Positions 49,797 through 59,991 of a DNA stretch of 64,000 nt are shown one piece after another. How positions within the stretch are numbered: position 1 is the stretch's first letter; the number at the start of each line of letters is the position of its first letter. The notes under the pieces are model-generated. The model was not told where the DNA came from and ran no database searches. It was given only the letters and a program-made list of their open reading frames with translations. The stretch is from contig JAWRVZ010000322.1 in assembly GCA_037043235.1 (NCBI GenBank), positions 62,001-126,000 on the forward strand, given 5' to 3'. Made by a program: the position numbers and the translations under genes. Origin of the DNA: Rhodeus uyekii (Eukaryota; Chordata; Actinopteri; Cypriniformes; Acheilognathidae).

Positions 49797-50730
49797 CAGG
49801 GGCGATTCTAGGATTTTGATTTTAGTTGGGCTCAGCCACCAATAAGGGTATGATGAAAAAAATATTATTTGACTATTATGGTAGGGTGGTATGCTACTAA
49901 CCTTACTGCAATCCACTATTCCATTGTATTCCCTGTATTTCATATATGGGAGTAGGAGTACTGACTGAGCCATATACAACACTGTAATAAAAAAATAATT
50001 ATTGGATGTGACCACTAGAAAATAGGGAATGTTGATTTATTTTTTATTTTTTTACAATGAAGACCTCCTGATTCATTCACTGTACAAACACACACACACG
50101 TTTCCAGTACAAACACAACATTTTACTGTTTGCATTTCTATGCTCACATACAAACCTCAGATAGGAATTTTTCTGACAAAATTAAATAAAATTTTAACCA
50201 GAAAATAACATAAAAGCCATAAACTTTGATCATTCATATCAGCAATATAAACAACACAGGTATGAGGCTGGACAATGGATTAAGTGGGGGCTGTGGTTAA
50301 CTATCAGAAGTAATGGAAAAACTAGGTGAACACAGCGAAACGTATTGGTATTGGATGAGAAACCGAGCCGTCCCGTGTGCTCCCAATACTCCAGTAACAT
50401 TACATTATGTAAACTGCAATGCATTTATGACAAAGAACTGCACCGATGCAGGTGTAATATCAAAGCATTAGCAATCTATCAATAAATGCACGCACACACG
50501 ACACACACTTTGATGTTCACTCTGCTCGGCGCCCCTGCAGATTGAAAAATGCGCTAAAACCAAGCAGACTCAGATAAGGGGAGGAGCCGAAACTTGACGC
50601 AGCTTGCCGCCGTTTCAAATGAGTTTTTTTAAAGGGGACTGAAGCGATCAAAAATGTATTAATCAAATATATTTTTTAGGGGGGCTGGGCAGAAGTTTAG
50701 AAGCCTAAAAAGGGCCTAGTGACGCCCCTG
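49797..50730 (+). mobile_element. Non-autonomous hAT-like element with perfect 8-bp target duplication
   Basis: Begins CAGGGGCGATTCTAGG and ends CCTAGTGACGCCCCTG. The terminal repeats match at 13 of 16 positions, the outer 8 perfectly. Both sides carry GTGCCATC (49789-49796 and 50731-50738). An 8-bp duplication with CAGGGG-type ends is characteristic of hAT elements. It is 934 bp with no transposase-like ORF. Confidence 0.9.
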
Positions 50731-50738
50731 GTGCCATC

Positions 50739-52014
50739 TGAAAGTGATCAGAATAAGGAGACAAATATCAGGCTTTCTAAAGGTAGGAAGAATATGCAAT
50801 GTAAGTGCAATGAAAACATCCAAGGCACGGGATCACTTAGCATGTGCGTATTAAAATGCATTCATGCACCAGAGAAACAAATCTCGCTATGCAAATTTCT
50901 ACGCGTCCACTTCCTGAGAATCACAAACATTGTTTGAATTAACCAATTTCTTAAAAGTACATTCTAGTAGCATTGCTGGGCGATATCAACAACAACGTGA
51001 AAACCATATGAGATGAGCAAATGTAACAAATCTATGCTCCAAAAGGAGACACAAATGAATACAAATGACATCTTGTGTTGCAAGCAAGAGGCATAAATCA
51101 GGTTTGGATTAATATCGAAGGCAGACTCCAATGTTTTACATTAAGTTAGATGCTCAAAGTGGGGACCATTATGATAACAAACTCAGTGCTTAGTGTGCTT
51201 ACTTAATAGTGTGCTTTGTCAGCGTCAGGTTTGAGGTGAACTTGAGGAGGAGGACAAAGTTGAGGAAGAGACGATGAATGCCCTTGTAATCTACCTCTAA
51301 AGTCCACTCGTATATAGAGCACTTAGTCTGAATACATTCTTTCTAAATAAATGAACCAGAGTTTTTAATTATGGCAATCGTTGTGAAAGAGGAAGTGACT
51401 TTTTCCTCATTCAGTGATGGAGACTCACTCACTCTCACACCACAATGGCATGGTACATAGCATTCTGACCAAGCATCAAGTAATAATCCCTAGTTTAATA
51501 CCGCTCTGCCTCTATCCAGCTAAGATGTTCCCTGCACTTAAAAATAAATGCTGAGATGTTCCTCTGCCGGAGATAAAGAACCCTGGTCCCATGGTGTGAT
51601 GTCCTGCCGAAGGCTCCAGCTGTCTGGAACCAGTGCACATCCCCAGTCGTCTGTAACAATTACTACCATCATTAATATTAATGAGCTTGCTTTCATGGTT
51701 AAAGGATAATGACAATGTGCAAAATGGTTACTGCAGTGAAAGTCATTTTTTACAAAAACAATTTGTACAATTTGCCGGCCCATTTTACTGGTCAAGCTAT
51801 TTAATGCAACATGGGGGGGGGGGGGGGTGTACTAAGTACAGTGTTTGATACACTGTACTTAAGGAATTTATGAAGCTGTTAATTCTGAAATTATTGTAAA
51901 TTTGCAAGTAAAAAGGACAGTTGTAATGTCAGCCAGTAGACACAGATGGTGCATCTGTTTTGATGAAATCAATGCAAAATTCATGTTTTGTGTGTCTCTG
52001 TGTGTGTATATATA
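50739..52014. other. Unannotated DNA between mobile elements
   Basis: No recognisable coding sequence. A run of 15 G at 51813-51827 and a short TG/TA tract just before the next element. Confidence 0.65.
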
Positions 52015-53122
52015 CAGGGAGTGCAGAATTATTAGGCAAATTAGTATTTTGACCACATCATCCTCGTTATGCATGTTGTCTTACTCCAAGCTGTATAGGC
52101 TGGAAAGCCTACTACCAATTAAGCATATTAGGTGATGTGCATCTCTTTAATGAGAAGGGGTGTGGTCTAATGACATCAACACCCTATATCAGGTTTGCAT
52201 AATTATTAGGCAACTTCCTTTCCTTTGGCAAAATGGGTCAAAAGAAGGACTTGACAGGCTCATAAAAGTCAAAAATAGTGAGATATATTGCAGAGGGATG
52301 CAGCAGTCTTAAAATAGCCAAGCTTCTGAAGCGTGATCATCGAACAATCAAGCGTTTCATTCAAAATAGTCAACAGGGTCGCAAGAAGCGTGCAGAAAAA
52401 CCAAGGCGCAAAATAACTGCCCGTGAACTGAGAAAAGTCAAGCGTGCAGCTGCCAAGATGCCACTTGCCACCAGTTTAGCCATATTTCAGAGCTGCAACA
52501 TCACTGGAGTGCCCAAAAGCACAAGGTGTGCAATACTCAGAGACATGGCCAAGGTAAGAACGGCAGAAAGTCGACCACCACTGAACCAGACACACAAGCT
52601 GAAACGCCAAGACTGGGCCAAGAAATATCTCAAGACTGATTTTTCTAAGGTTTTATGGACTGATGAAATGAGAGTGAGTCTTGATGGGCCAGATGGATGG
52701 GCCCGTGGCTGGATTGGTAAAGGGCAGAGAGCTCCAGTCCGACTCAGACGCCAGCAAGGTGGAGGTGGAGTACTGGTTTGGGCTGGTATCATCAAAGATG
52801 AGCTTGTGGGGCCTTTTCGGGTTGAGGATGGAGTCAAGCTCAACTCCCAGTCCTACTGCCAGTTTCTGGAAGACACCTTCTTCAAGCAGTGGTACAGGAA
52901 GAAGTCTGCATCCTTCAAGAAAAACATGATTTTCATGCAGGACAATGCTCCATCACACGCGTCCAAGTACTCCACAGCGTGGCTGGCAAGAAAGGGTATA
53001 AAAGAAGAAAATCTAATGATATGGCCTCCTTGTTCACCTGATCTGAACCCCATTGAGAACCTATGGTCCATCATCAAATGTGCGATTTACAAGGAGGGAA
53101 AACCGTACACCTCTCTGAAGTA
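52015..53122 (+). mobile_element. Tc1/mariner element, DD37E type, 3' end missing
   Basis: Starts at CAGGGAGTGCAGAATTATT after TA at 52013-52014. The word ATAATTATTAGGCAA or AGAATTATTAGGCAA appears twice in direct orientation (about 52024-52038 and 52199-52213), the IR/DR layout of some Tc1 elements. The transposase frame stops being recognisable at about 53122, and no inverted copy of the 5' end is found downstream, so the 3' end is lost. Confidence 0.88.
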
Positions 53123-53123
53123 G
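52233..53123 (+). pseudogene. Tc1/mariner transposase, DD37E, early stop and 3' truncation
   Basis: The product would bind the element's ends through N-terminal helix-turn-helix domains and cut and join DNA with a DDE catalytic domain in the nucleus. The likely original start is ATG at 52233 (MGQKKDLTGS); codon 11 is TAA at 52263-52265. The frame reopens and an in-frame Met at 52278 gives 281 residues. Counting from that Met, the first catalytic Asp is residue 129 (VLWTDE), the second is 222 (FMQDNAPSH) and the Glu is 260 (SPDLNPIENLW), so 37 residues separate the last two. DD37E spacing is known from the TRT group of Tc1-like transposons. The frame ends KPYTSLK, well short of the ~340 residues usual for the family. 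All three catalytic residues survive, but the early stop and missing C-terminus make it inactive unless translation starts downstream. Confidence 0.88.
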
Positions 53124-53870
53124 TTCAAAAAACAAAAACACTTTAGAACCACTGTTTACAATTGAGTTGTTTACATTTTGTTTTTAAAGCAAATGCATTG
53201 GCAATGCACAGTCTTAACATAGTTCCAAACTAACCTGCTGAGCAAACTAAAACGATTTAATATTACACAGAATAGTGAAGGCAGAGTGAATTTGATAGAG
53301 GCATAAAGGCAGGACCTGAGGGAGTGCACCTCCATGGACACATTGTGAACACAGTCTCTGTGGCCTACTGGGGGTTATTTTCTAATCCTCTGATATGTAT
53401 GGGAAGCATGAAACTGTGACTATTGTATGTGTTTGGTTTGCTGTCCTTTGAGTGAAAGAGCTCATGTCAGCTCTGCAGAAAGTATAATTGAAAGTATAAT
53501 ATTGTTGCCTAGGCAACACTGAGCTACAGTAGGTCTGTTGATTGGACTTTGGGGAATACAGACAGTTGTCACTGCTGCTATAGTGCTACTGTAGTGCTAT
53601 AGTGCTTCTATAGTCTACTGCTATAGAATCTTTTTCACTTCAAATAGTGCAAGTAAAAATAAAAAGGTCAAGAGTTTCCACATTTGCATGACAGATGCCA
53701 TACACTAATGCCATGCTATATTTGTGTGAGCAGTAGCATTTGGAGTCAGTAGTGATTCTTAACATTCTTACATTTTTAAAATAATGAGCTATTTAACAGT
53801 AGCAGGGTAGCCAGGTGCTCTGATTTTGTAGTTTTTTTTTACTATTTTTTTTTAGGTACACAATATTTAC
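53124..53870. other. Unannotated DNA with short tandem words
   Basis: A GTTGCCTAGGCAAC palindrome near 53504 and a degenerate repeat of TAGTGCTATAGTGC words near 53580-53625. No coding evidence. Confidence 0.6.
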
Positions 53871-54116
53871 TATGGAAGCCTGTTTCCACCATGGAATAAA
53901 AAAAGAAAAAGAAAAGATAATTGCTACTTTGTCTCTCAATTCTGACAGTTTTTCCTTACAATTACAAGTTATAAACTAGCTGTGTTGACTGCAATTGTGT
54001 GTTTATATCTCGCAATTCTGGCTTTTTGCAATTGTGTGTTATAGAGTGAGAACTGCGAGATAAAAAAATCCAAATTACCATTCATTTTATTCAGTTACTA
54101 GAAACAAGCTTCCATA
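53871..54116 (+). mobile_element. Small TA-flanked MITE
   Basis: Ends TATGGAAGCCTGTTTC and GAAACAAGCTTCCATA are inverted repeats with one mismatch, starting and ending in TA. The inside has duplicated words around TATATCTCGCAATTCTGGC and CAATTGTGTGTT. At 246 bp with TA edges it fits a Tc1/mariner-type MITE. Confidence 0.75.
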
Positions 54117-55225
54117 AATACAATGTAAACATTGACAATATGCTATTTGTACTAAAGATAAAATATCTGAGCAACGGTGCATGGAGTTAGTGAGAAAATA
54201 GCCTTTGCCAAACAATCATACTATTTGATAAGTTATATATTTATAGTCATATTTTTAAAAAAATCCCCACTTTAGATAACATTAGTCACCTTTTTTGATA
54301 TAGGAATTTTTACAATAGAGATTGTTTCAACACTAAATTACAGAGATAACAGGAAAACAATGCAACAACGTTTGTTTTGGCTGTGCGGCAGCTCTAGAAG
54401 AGCAGGACAATCAATAACGTTAATGAACATTAAGTGTCCCAAAGTAGTGTTCCCTTTAATGCAGTTAACACTTTTTTTGTAACTTATAGTGACTGCTTCT
54501 TAATAAGGGTTGTTTCACTACAGTGTAGACATGCAGTTTGTGTGTTATGGTGCCTCCATTTGGTGCTTGTGCGTATTGCAAATGACACAGCACACAATTT
54601 GCATGTGGATGGTGCAGCAACTTAATACAAACTACTATAAATTATGAATAGCCTGTAGCTTGGCAGGCTAACCGATTTAAAATAGCTATCCAAGCACCAA
54701 AAATTCAACCTCTGCACATTAAGTTATTTTAGCCGTTGCTTTTCAGTGAAGAGTACTCTATGACCTTGACTTGTGAGATTGATAGCTTGAAAGCACATTC
54801 AGTCGTGTATCTCTGAGCTTGCTTCAATGCATGTGTGTAAGGGGGGTGGGGATGGATGATGTACAAAATCAAAAAGATAAACATGCAGGTAGTTGACCTA
54901 GGGAGTTACTGCTGTGCAAGTGGCTGAGTTGCCTTTAAATTTGTCCAGCGACATTGTAGCGAGAGGTATAATACACCTGCCAGTCCCCGTAAAGGTTGGG
55001 CATCTGACAGGAACATTCTGTTCTCCATTTGAACACAAAGTGCCATCAGAGTGGAACAGAGCCGGAAAATGATTCCATTCTCCTCTGAGTATTTCAGAAG
55101 ACCTCTCCAGAGAGAAGGAGATAGCTCTGGCATTTGGAGAGAGCATAACAAAGAGAGAGATAAAGAGAGAGAGAGCACTACAGAATGAAAGACACATAAA
55201 ACACAGAAAAAGAAAAACACATCTA
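54117..55225. other. Unannotated DNA, possible minus-strand exon
   Basis: Mostly AT-rich. On the minus strand, a pyrimidine tract (complement of the GAGA run at 55139-55180) precedes an AG-bounded open stretch at about 54900-55130 in two frames. This resembles an exon with its acceptor, but I recognise no domain and no clear donor. Confidence 0.35.
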
Positions 55226-55442
55226 CAGTTGTGTTCAAAATTATTCAACCCCACTGAAATTGATTGTTTTGGCCGGTTTGGCATTGATTTTGATAATTCA
55301 GTCATCCTGCTTACAATTAAAACAAAGAGGCATGTGTAGGTCAGACAAACATAACATAACATTTATAATGAAATAACCACAAATGTCTTTTCTGTGCTCA
55401 CATCATTATCAGTTTTATTCAACCCCGAAGTGACATTCAATC

Positions 55443-56010
55443 TTAGTACTTAGTAAAACATCCTTTTACAGTTATAACAGCTTTTAAACGTAAAGCATAG
55501 CTTGACACAAGTGTCTTGCAGCGATCTACGGGTATATTCACCCATTCATCATGGGCAAAAGCCTCCAGTTCAGTCACATTCTTAGGCTTGCACACTGCAA
55601 CTGCTTTATTTAAGTCCCACCAGAGGTTCTGAATCGGATTTAAGTCTGGTGACTGCGATGGCCACTTCAAAATGTTCCAGCCTTTAATCTGCAACCATGC
55701 TCTAGTGGACTTGGAGGTATGCTTGGGATCATTGTCCTGTTGAAAGGTCCAACGTCTCCCACGCCTCAGGTTTGTGACGGACTGCATCACATTGTCATCC
55801 AACATCTCCTGGTACTGAAGAGAATTCATGGTACCTTGCACATGCTGAGGCTTCCCAGTACCTACAGAAGCAAAACAGCCCCAAAGCATGATTGACCCCC
55901 CGCCATGCTTCACAGTAGGCAAGGTGTTCTTTTCTTCATAGGCCTTGTTCTTCCTCCTCCAAACAGTGTTGATCCATGGGCCCAAACAGTTCTGATTTTG
56001 TTTCTAAAGG
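55443..56010 (-). pseudogene. Tc1-like transposase, C-terminal piece, catalytic Glu changed to Gln
   Basis: The piece reads from ETKSELFG near 56010 through KHGGGSIMLWGCF, the second catalytic Asp in FQQDNDPKH and the block SPDLNPIQNLWW, to ITVKGCFTKY. Exactly 34 residues separate that Asp from the Gln, where the family has Glu; the codon is CAG instead of GAG. The family's first catalytic Asp (normally just before ETK) is absent because an insertion begins there. A frameshift is also likely near 55983, where ELFG and the NTVWRRKN block lie in different frames. Inactive as a transposase. Confidence 0.88.
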
Positions 56011-56805
56011 GTAGGGGAATTTACAGTTAAGACCCGAGGACCAGATATGTTGAATGAAGACCAGGAGTCAGAAGTGCAGTCAATAGAAGAAATTTTAGTG
56101 AAGTTTAGTTTGCAGTTTCATCAGCAGAAGCCAGCTTCAGGTCTCACAAGGAGTTTGTAGGCCGCCCCAAATACAATAACATTGTTACAGCAATTATACT
56201 CTAACAGAGGGTGCTAACCACGTCAATGATGACGTTTAAATGATTCTGATTGGCTAAGAAAGAAAGAAAGAAAGAAAGAAAAACAAAACTAGTAATTTTC
56301 CACTCGAGAGCAGACAGTCTGAAACATATCTTCGTTGATCACGTGGTTGACGGGTTCGTGACGTGGCTTGTCGAGAACAACAAGTTTTATGGTGCCAGCT
56401 TAATCACCTCACCAATACTGACCATATTAACACCCACACACACATACAGCTTCTCCAAGGCTGAACTCGGCTCAGGCTCCAACTCTCAACAGAAACTGTA
56501 CCCAAAATATTCTGATAACATTCTCTATCTGTTGAGAAGTGCTGACAATATTCATCCTTACTCTATGGAAAACTACAGAAAAGTAAAGAAAGGTTTTTAA
56601 CTAATAAAAAGCCCTAACTTGATTATAAATCACTCTTTACAACTCATTCAAATAAGAAAATGGAAAAGAACATATGAAAAATAAGAAAATAAAGAAAAGA
56701 AAAGGCAAAGAAAAAAATATAGGTATAAAATAGGAAAAATAAAATAATATATATATATATATATATTGTAAATAGAAGAGACAAGAGATTTTGATTATCC
56801 ACCTT
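56011..56805. other. Unclassified insertion within the Tc1-like transposase
   Basis: It interrupts the transposase exactly around the first catalytic Asp. It contains (AAGA)n at about 56259-56283 and (TA)n at about 56746-56766. I see no terminal repeats or target duplication, so the borders are approximate. The open frame at 56250-56600 starts in the AAGA repeat and resembles nothing I know. Confidence 0.5.
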
Positions 56806-56928
56806 CAAAAGTTTATCCCAAAACTTCTGTGGTTTGTCCACATGACTTTTGGCATACTGCAGTCGGCTCTTCTTATTCTTTGGCGACAGCAAGGGGGTGC
56901 ACCTGGGAGTTCTGGCATGTAGGCCTTC
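56805..56928 (-). pseudogene. Tc1-like transposase, middle piece
   Basis: Minus-strand reading gives LHARTPRCTPLLSPKNKK, then SHVDKPQKFWDKLL, the linker between the DNA-binding and catalytic domains in Tc1 transposases. At 56928 it meets the LTR element; across the 5-bp target duplication the frame joins perfectly to residue 115 of the N-terminal piece. At the other end it stops just before the first catalytic Asp. Confidence 0.88.
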
Positions 56929-57421
56929 TGTAACAGAGGGGAGGACTCACAGGCAGGGATCCAAACGCAATGTCTTTATTAAGAATGGTCAATAATCCAG
57001 GCAGGGGTCACAAAGGCAGGCAGACAGTAGCAGAAACGTGGTACAGGCGAGAGGTCGAGGCAGGCAGATATCAATCGAAACGTTATTCCAGGCACAAGGT
57101 CGGGGCAGGCAGAACAGGATCAAGAAACAGGTAACAGGCAGGAACGGTAACAGGCAAACTACAACAGGAATAAACGCTCAGAATGATAGCAAATAGCAAA
57201 TCGAGACTTCGCGGTGATTGTCAGAATGAAACAGTCTTTTATGGTCCAGGTAATGAATCACAGGTGGTGTGGCAAACAGAGATGAGGGTGTTCAGCTGGT
57301 GTGTGTGTAATCAGTCCAGTGTGATGGTTGCTGGGAAATGTAGTGTGTAGTGTAGAGTCAGTATAAGTGTGAGCTCCCTCTGGTGGCCAGGGAGGGGAGC
57401 ACAGAGCTCATAGTCATAACA
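56929..57421 (-). repeat. 3' LTR
   Basis: Nearly identical to the other LTR; visible differences include AACAGAGGGGAGGACTC against AACAGATGTACTC near the start and one base near 57211. High identity implies a fairly recent insertion. Confidence 0.88.
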
Positions 57422-59027
57422 GAGCCCCCCCCCTACGAGCGCCTCCTGGCGTGAGGAAGCGAAATGGCGCCGCGCACCACCATGGCGGCACCCAAAGTTC
57501 AAAGTTCCAGGGTGGTGCCGGGGGAACCGACCAGGCTGGTTCAGGCAAGGCTGGTGGGTCTGGGAGGTCTGGCAGTTCTCTAAGGTCCCAGGACGTAGCC
57601 GACAAGCCGATGGACCCGATCGACGCCGCTGGTTCCGGAGACCGAAGGCCAGCCGCAGCGACGAACGACCGAGGCGGAATCCAAAGGACCGAGAGCAGAG
57701 TCGGAGACGGAGTGACAGAGGACAAAAGGTGTAATCCGGAGGGAGGAAGGAGCCAGCTGGAGCCGCAGGTGTAGGCAAGGCGACGCACGACCAAGGTGGA
57801 GCCTGGAGGACGAGGGAACCCGATGGAGATGATGGTCGAGGGACTTTGGTGAAGCTGAGGGAGTGAGAGGCCAGGCTGTGCCGAAGTGTTGACGGACCGA
57901 GGTGGAGAGAAGGGGTCTGAGGCTGGAGGCGGAGTCAGGCATTCCCCGACTGCCGTCGAGGCTGGAGTCGGCAGGATCTGCGGCGGTACCATCCAGCGGA
58001 GCATATGCAGTGGCGGTGCAGGACTGACAATCTCTGGCAGAGACAGGGCAGGAGGGCTGGCAGACACAGACAGGGACAGAGGTGATAATGGGTGGGATAG
58101 GGTGGGAAACGGTACCTCAGGCTCTGGCTGACGGGTCGTTGCAGGCTCTGGCTCTGGTTGACGGGTCGTTGCAGGTTCTGGCTCTGGTTGACGGGTCGTT
58201 GCAGGTTCTGGCTCTGGCTGACGGGTCGTTGCAGGCTCTGGCGGATCGGGCCACAGTTCAGGCAGCTCTGGCGGGTCGGGCCACAGTTCAGGCAGCTCTG
58301 GCGGGTCGGGCCACAGTTCAGGCAGCTCTGGCGGGTCGGGCCACAGTTCAGGCGGATCTGGCTCTGGCTGGCGGATCTCTGGATCTGGCTCTGGCTGGCG
58401 GATCTCTGGATCTGGCTCTGGCTGGCGGATCTCTGGATCTGGCTCTGGCTGGCGGATCTCTGGATCTGGCTCTGGCTGGCGGATCTCTGGATCGGGCTCT
58501 GGCTGGCGGATCTCTGGATCGGGCTCTGGCTGGCGGATCTCTGGATCGGGCTCTGGCTGGCGGATCTCTGGATCGGGCTCTGGCTGGCGGATCTCTGGAT
58601 CGGGCTCTGGCTGGCGGATCTCTGGATCTGGCTCTGGCTGGCGGATCTCTGGATCGGGCTCTGGCTGGCGGATCTCTGGATCGGGCTCTGGCTGGCGGAT
58701 CTCTGGATCGGGCTCTGGCTGGCGGATCTCTGGATCGGGCTCTGGCTGGCGGATCTCTGGATCGGGCTCTGGCTGGCGGATCTCTGGATCGGGCTCTGGC
58801 TGGCGGATCTCTGGATCAGGCTCTGGCTGGTGGATCATTGTGGATCCTCGGAAGCGGCAGGTCCGTGCAGTCTCCACGCGCGCACAGCTGCCGCAGAGAA
58901 AAACAAAAAAACTGTCCTTTGGGCAGTTTCTGGGGGAATTGGCGCAGGCTGACAAGACGCGGAATGCTCTGATGCGGCATGCTTGTGCAGCCTCCAGGCG
59001 TGCACAGCTGCCGCGGCAAAGAACCAC
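57414..59027 (-). CDS. Long open frame of the LTR element, proline-rich repeat protein or non-coding filler
   Basis: 537 codons on the minus strand filling the inside of the LTR element. N-terminal part: two related ~25-residue blocks (LCRGSCARLEAAQACR and FLCGSCARVETARTCR). Then about 17 tandem copies of the nine-residue unit PEPDPEIRQ, about four of the ten-residue WPDPPELPEL, about four of the ten-residue EPATTRQPEP, and a Pro/Ser-rich C-terminus whose stop lies inside the LTR. I recognise no enzyme or structural domain. The 27- and 30-bp periods are multiples of three, so other frames and the plus strand also stay open across the repeats; openness alone is therefore weak evidence for a protein. 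It could be a repeat-expanded gag-like remnant. Function unknown. Confidence 0.4.
   Translation of the reverse strand: MVLCRGSCARLEAAQACRIRAFRVLSACANSPRNCPKDSFFVFLCGSCARVETARTCRFRGSTMIHQPEPDPEIRQPEPDPEIRQPEPDPEIRQPEPDPEIRQPEPDPEIRQPEPDPEIRQPEPDPEIRQPEPDPEIRQPEPDPEIRQPEPDPEIRQPEPDPEIRQPEPDPEIRQPEPDPEIRQPEPDPEIRQPEPDPEIRQPEPDPEIRQPEPDPEIRQPEPDPPELWPDPPELPELWPDPPELPELWPDPPELPELWPDPPEPATTRQPEPEPATTRQPEPEPATTRQPEPEPATTRQPEPEVPFPTLSHPLSPLSLSVSASPPALSLPEIVSPAPPLHMLRWMVPPQILPTPASTAVGECLTPPPASDPFSPPRSVNTSAQPGLSLPQLHQSPSTIISIGFPRPPGSTLVVRRLAYTCGSSWLLPPSGLHLLSSVTPSPTLLSVLWIPPRSFVAAAGLRSPEPAASIGSIGLSATSWDLRELPDLPDPPALPEPAWSVPPAPPWNFELWVPPWWCAAPFRFLTPGGARRGGALL
58120..58246 (-). repeat. About four tandem 30-bp repeats (EPATTRQPEP)
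   Basis: GACGGGTCGTTGCAGGTTCT and GGCTCTGGTT alternate four times on the plus strand with few changes. Confidence 0.85.
58247..58356 (-). repeat. About four tandem 30-bp repeats (WPDPPELPEL)
   Basis: GGCGGGTCGGGCCACAGTTC with GGCAGCTCT recurs every 30 bp on the plus strand. Confidence 0.85.
58357..58840 (-). repeat. About 17 tandem 27-bp repeats (PEPDPEIRQ)
   Basis: GGATCTCTGGATCGGGCTCT plus GGCTGGC repeats every 27 bp on the plus strand, with only GATCTGG/GATCGGG/GATCAGG variation. There are no unique spacers, so it is a minisatellite and not a CRISPR array. Confidence 0.92.
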
Positions 59028-59158
59028 TGCGCCGTCCTTTGGGCAATGGCGGGTGTGATGACAGAATCCATCTTTTTCCCCTTCTAGAAAAAGTCTTTGT
59101 GGGCGACCAACCAGGTGGGTCCAGGTAGACAGCTGGATCTTGTTGTGGCGAAGTCTTC

Positions 59159-59647
59159 TGTAACAGATGTACTCACAGGCAGGGATCCAAACGCAATGTC
59201 TTTATTAAGAATGGTCAATAATCCAGGCAGGGGTCACAAAGGCAGGCAGACAGTAGCAGAAACGTGGTACAGGCGAGAGGTCGAGGCAGGCAGATATCAA
59301 TCGAAACGTTATTCCAGGCACAAGGTCGGGGCAGGCAGAACAGGATCAAGAAACAGGTAACAGGCAGGAACGGTAACAGGCAAACTACAACAGGAATAAA
59401 CGCTCAGAATGATAGCAAATAGCAAATCGAGACTTTGCGGTGATTGTCAGAATGAAACAGTCTTTTATGGTCCAGGTAATGAATCACAGGTGGTGTGGCA
59501 AACAGAGATGAGGGTGTTCAGCTGGTGTGTGTGTAATCAGTCCAGTGTGATGTTTGCTGGGAAATGTAGTGTGTAGTGTAGAGTCAGTATAAGTGTGAGC
59601 TCCCTCTGGTGGCCAGGGAGGGGAGCACAGAGCTCATAGTCATAACA
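59159..59647 (-). repeat. 5' LTR
   Basis: Second copy of the LTR, followed by the target duplication CCTTC at 59648. The minus-strand transposase frame enters it after Gly115 and ends within it. Confidence 0.88.
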
Positions 59648-59991
59648 CCTTCATTACGCAGGGTGCGCCGTATTGTCTGAGCAGAAAGTTCAGTACCTAC
59701 ATCTGACAAATCTTTTCTCAGTACCTCAGCAGTCACACAAGGACTTTTCTCCACTCTACGCTTCAGGTAGCGCACAGCAGTCAAAGTCAGCATCTTCTTT
59801 CTGCCACGACCAGGTAGCATTTCAACAGTGCCCTTTGCCTTGAATTTATGAATGATGCTTCCTATGGTGTCTCTTGGTATGTTTAACATCTTTGCAATCT
59901 TCTTATAGCCATTGCCCTTCCTGTGAAGAGTAATAACCTCTTCTCTTGTCTTCCTGGACCATTCTCTTGACTTCACCATGTTTGTAACCAC
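59648..59991 (-). pseudogene. Tc1-like transposase, N-terminal DNA-binding piece
   Basis: Minus strand from Met at 59991; MVKSREWSRKTREEVI is the usual kind of family start, so the Met four residues in may be the original. Residues ~15-50 look like the first helix-turn-helix (HRKGNGYKKIAKMLNIPRD), GRGRKK (61-66) is the basic linker, and residues ~75-115 are the second helix-turn-helix, ending TIRRTLRNEG at residue 115. The LTR element splits the Gly codon exactly. The role would be binding of the terminal repeats. Confidence 0.9.

Larger units (their letters stand above)
56929..59647 (-). mobile_element. Non-autonomous LTR retrotransposon
   Basis: Two ~490-bp LTRs (56929-57421 and 59159-59647) begin TGTAACAGA and end CATAACA on the plus strand, with target duplication CCTTC at 56924-56928 and 59648-59652. 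A purine tract (complement of the C run near 57424-57432) next to the left LTR marks it as the 3' LTR of a minus-strand element. The 1.7-kb inside has no gag, protease, reverse transcriptase or integrase. I see no standard tRNA primer site next to the 5' LTR. Confidence 0.88.

Noticed and set aside
52278..53123. Calling the 281-codon transposase an intact gene
   Set aside because: The original start is 45 bases upstream and followed by a stop at codon 11, and the C-terminal part and 3' end of the element are missing.
56250..56600. 116-codon frame beginning with repeated Lys/Glu/Arg
   Set aside because: The start is an AAGA microsatellite and the rest shows no protein family signature; it lies inside an insertion.
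58357..58840. Regular 27-bp array, considered as CRISPR
   Set aside because: Repeats are directly contiguous with no unique spacers; it is a minisatellite.
58082..58972. Plus-strand open frames of 264 and 296 codons across the LTR element's inside
   Set aside because: They are open only because the repeat periods are multiples of three; they lie antisense to the element's orientation given by its purine tract.
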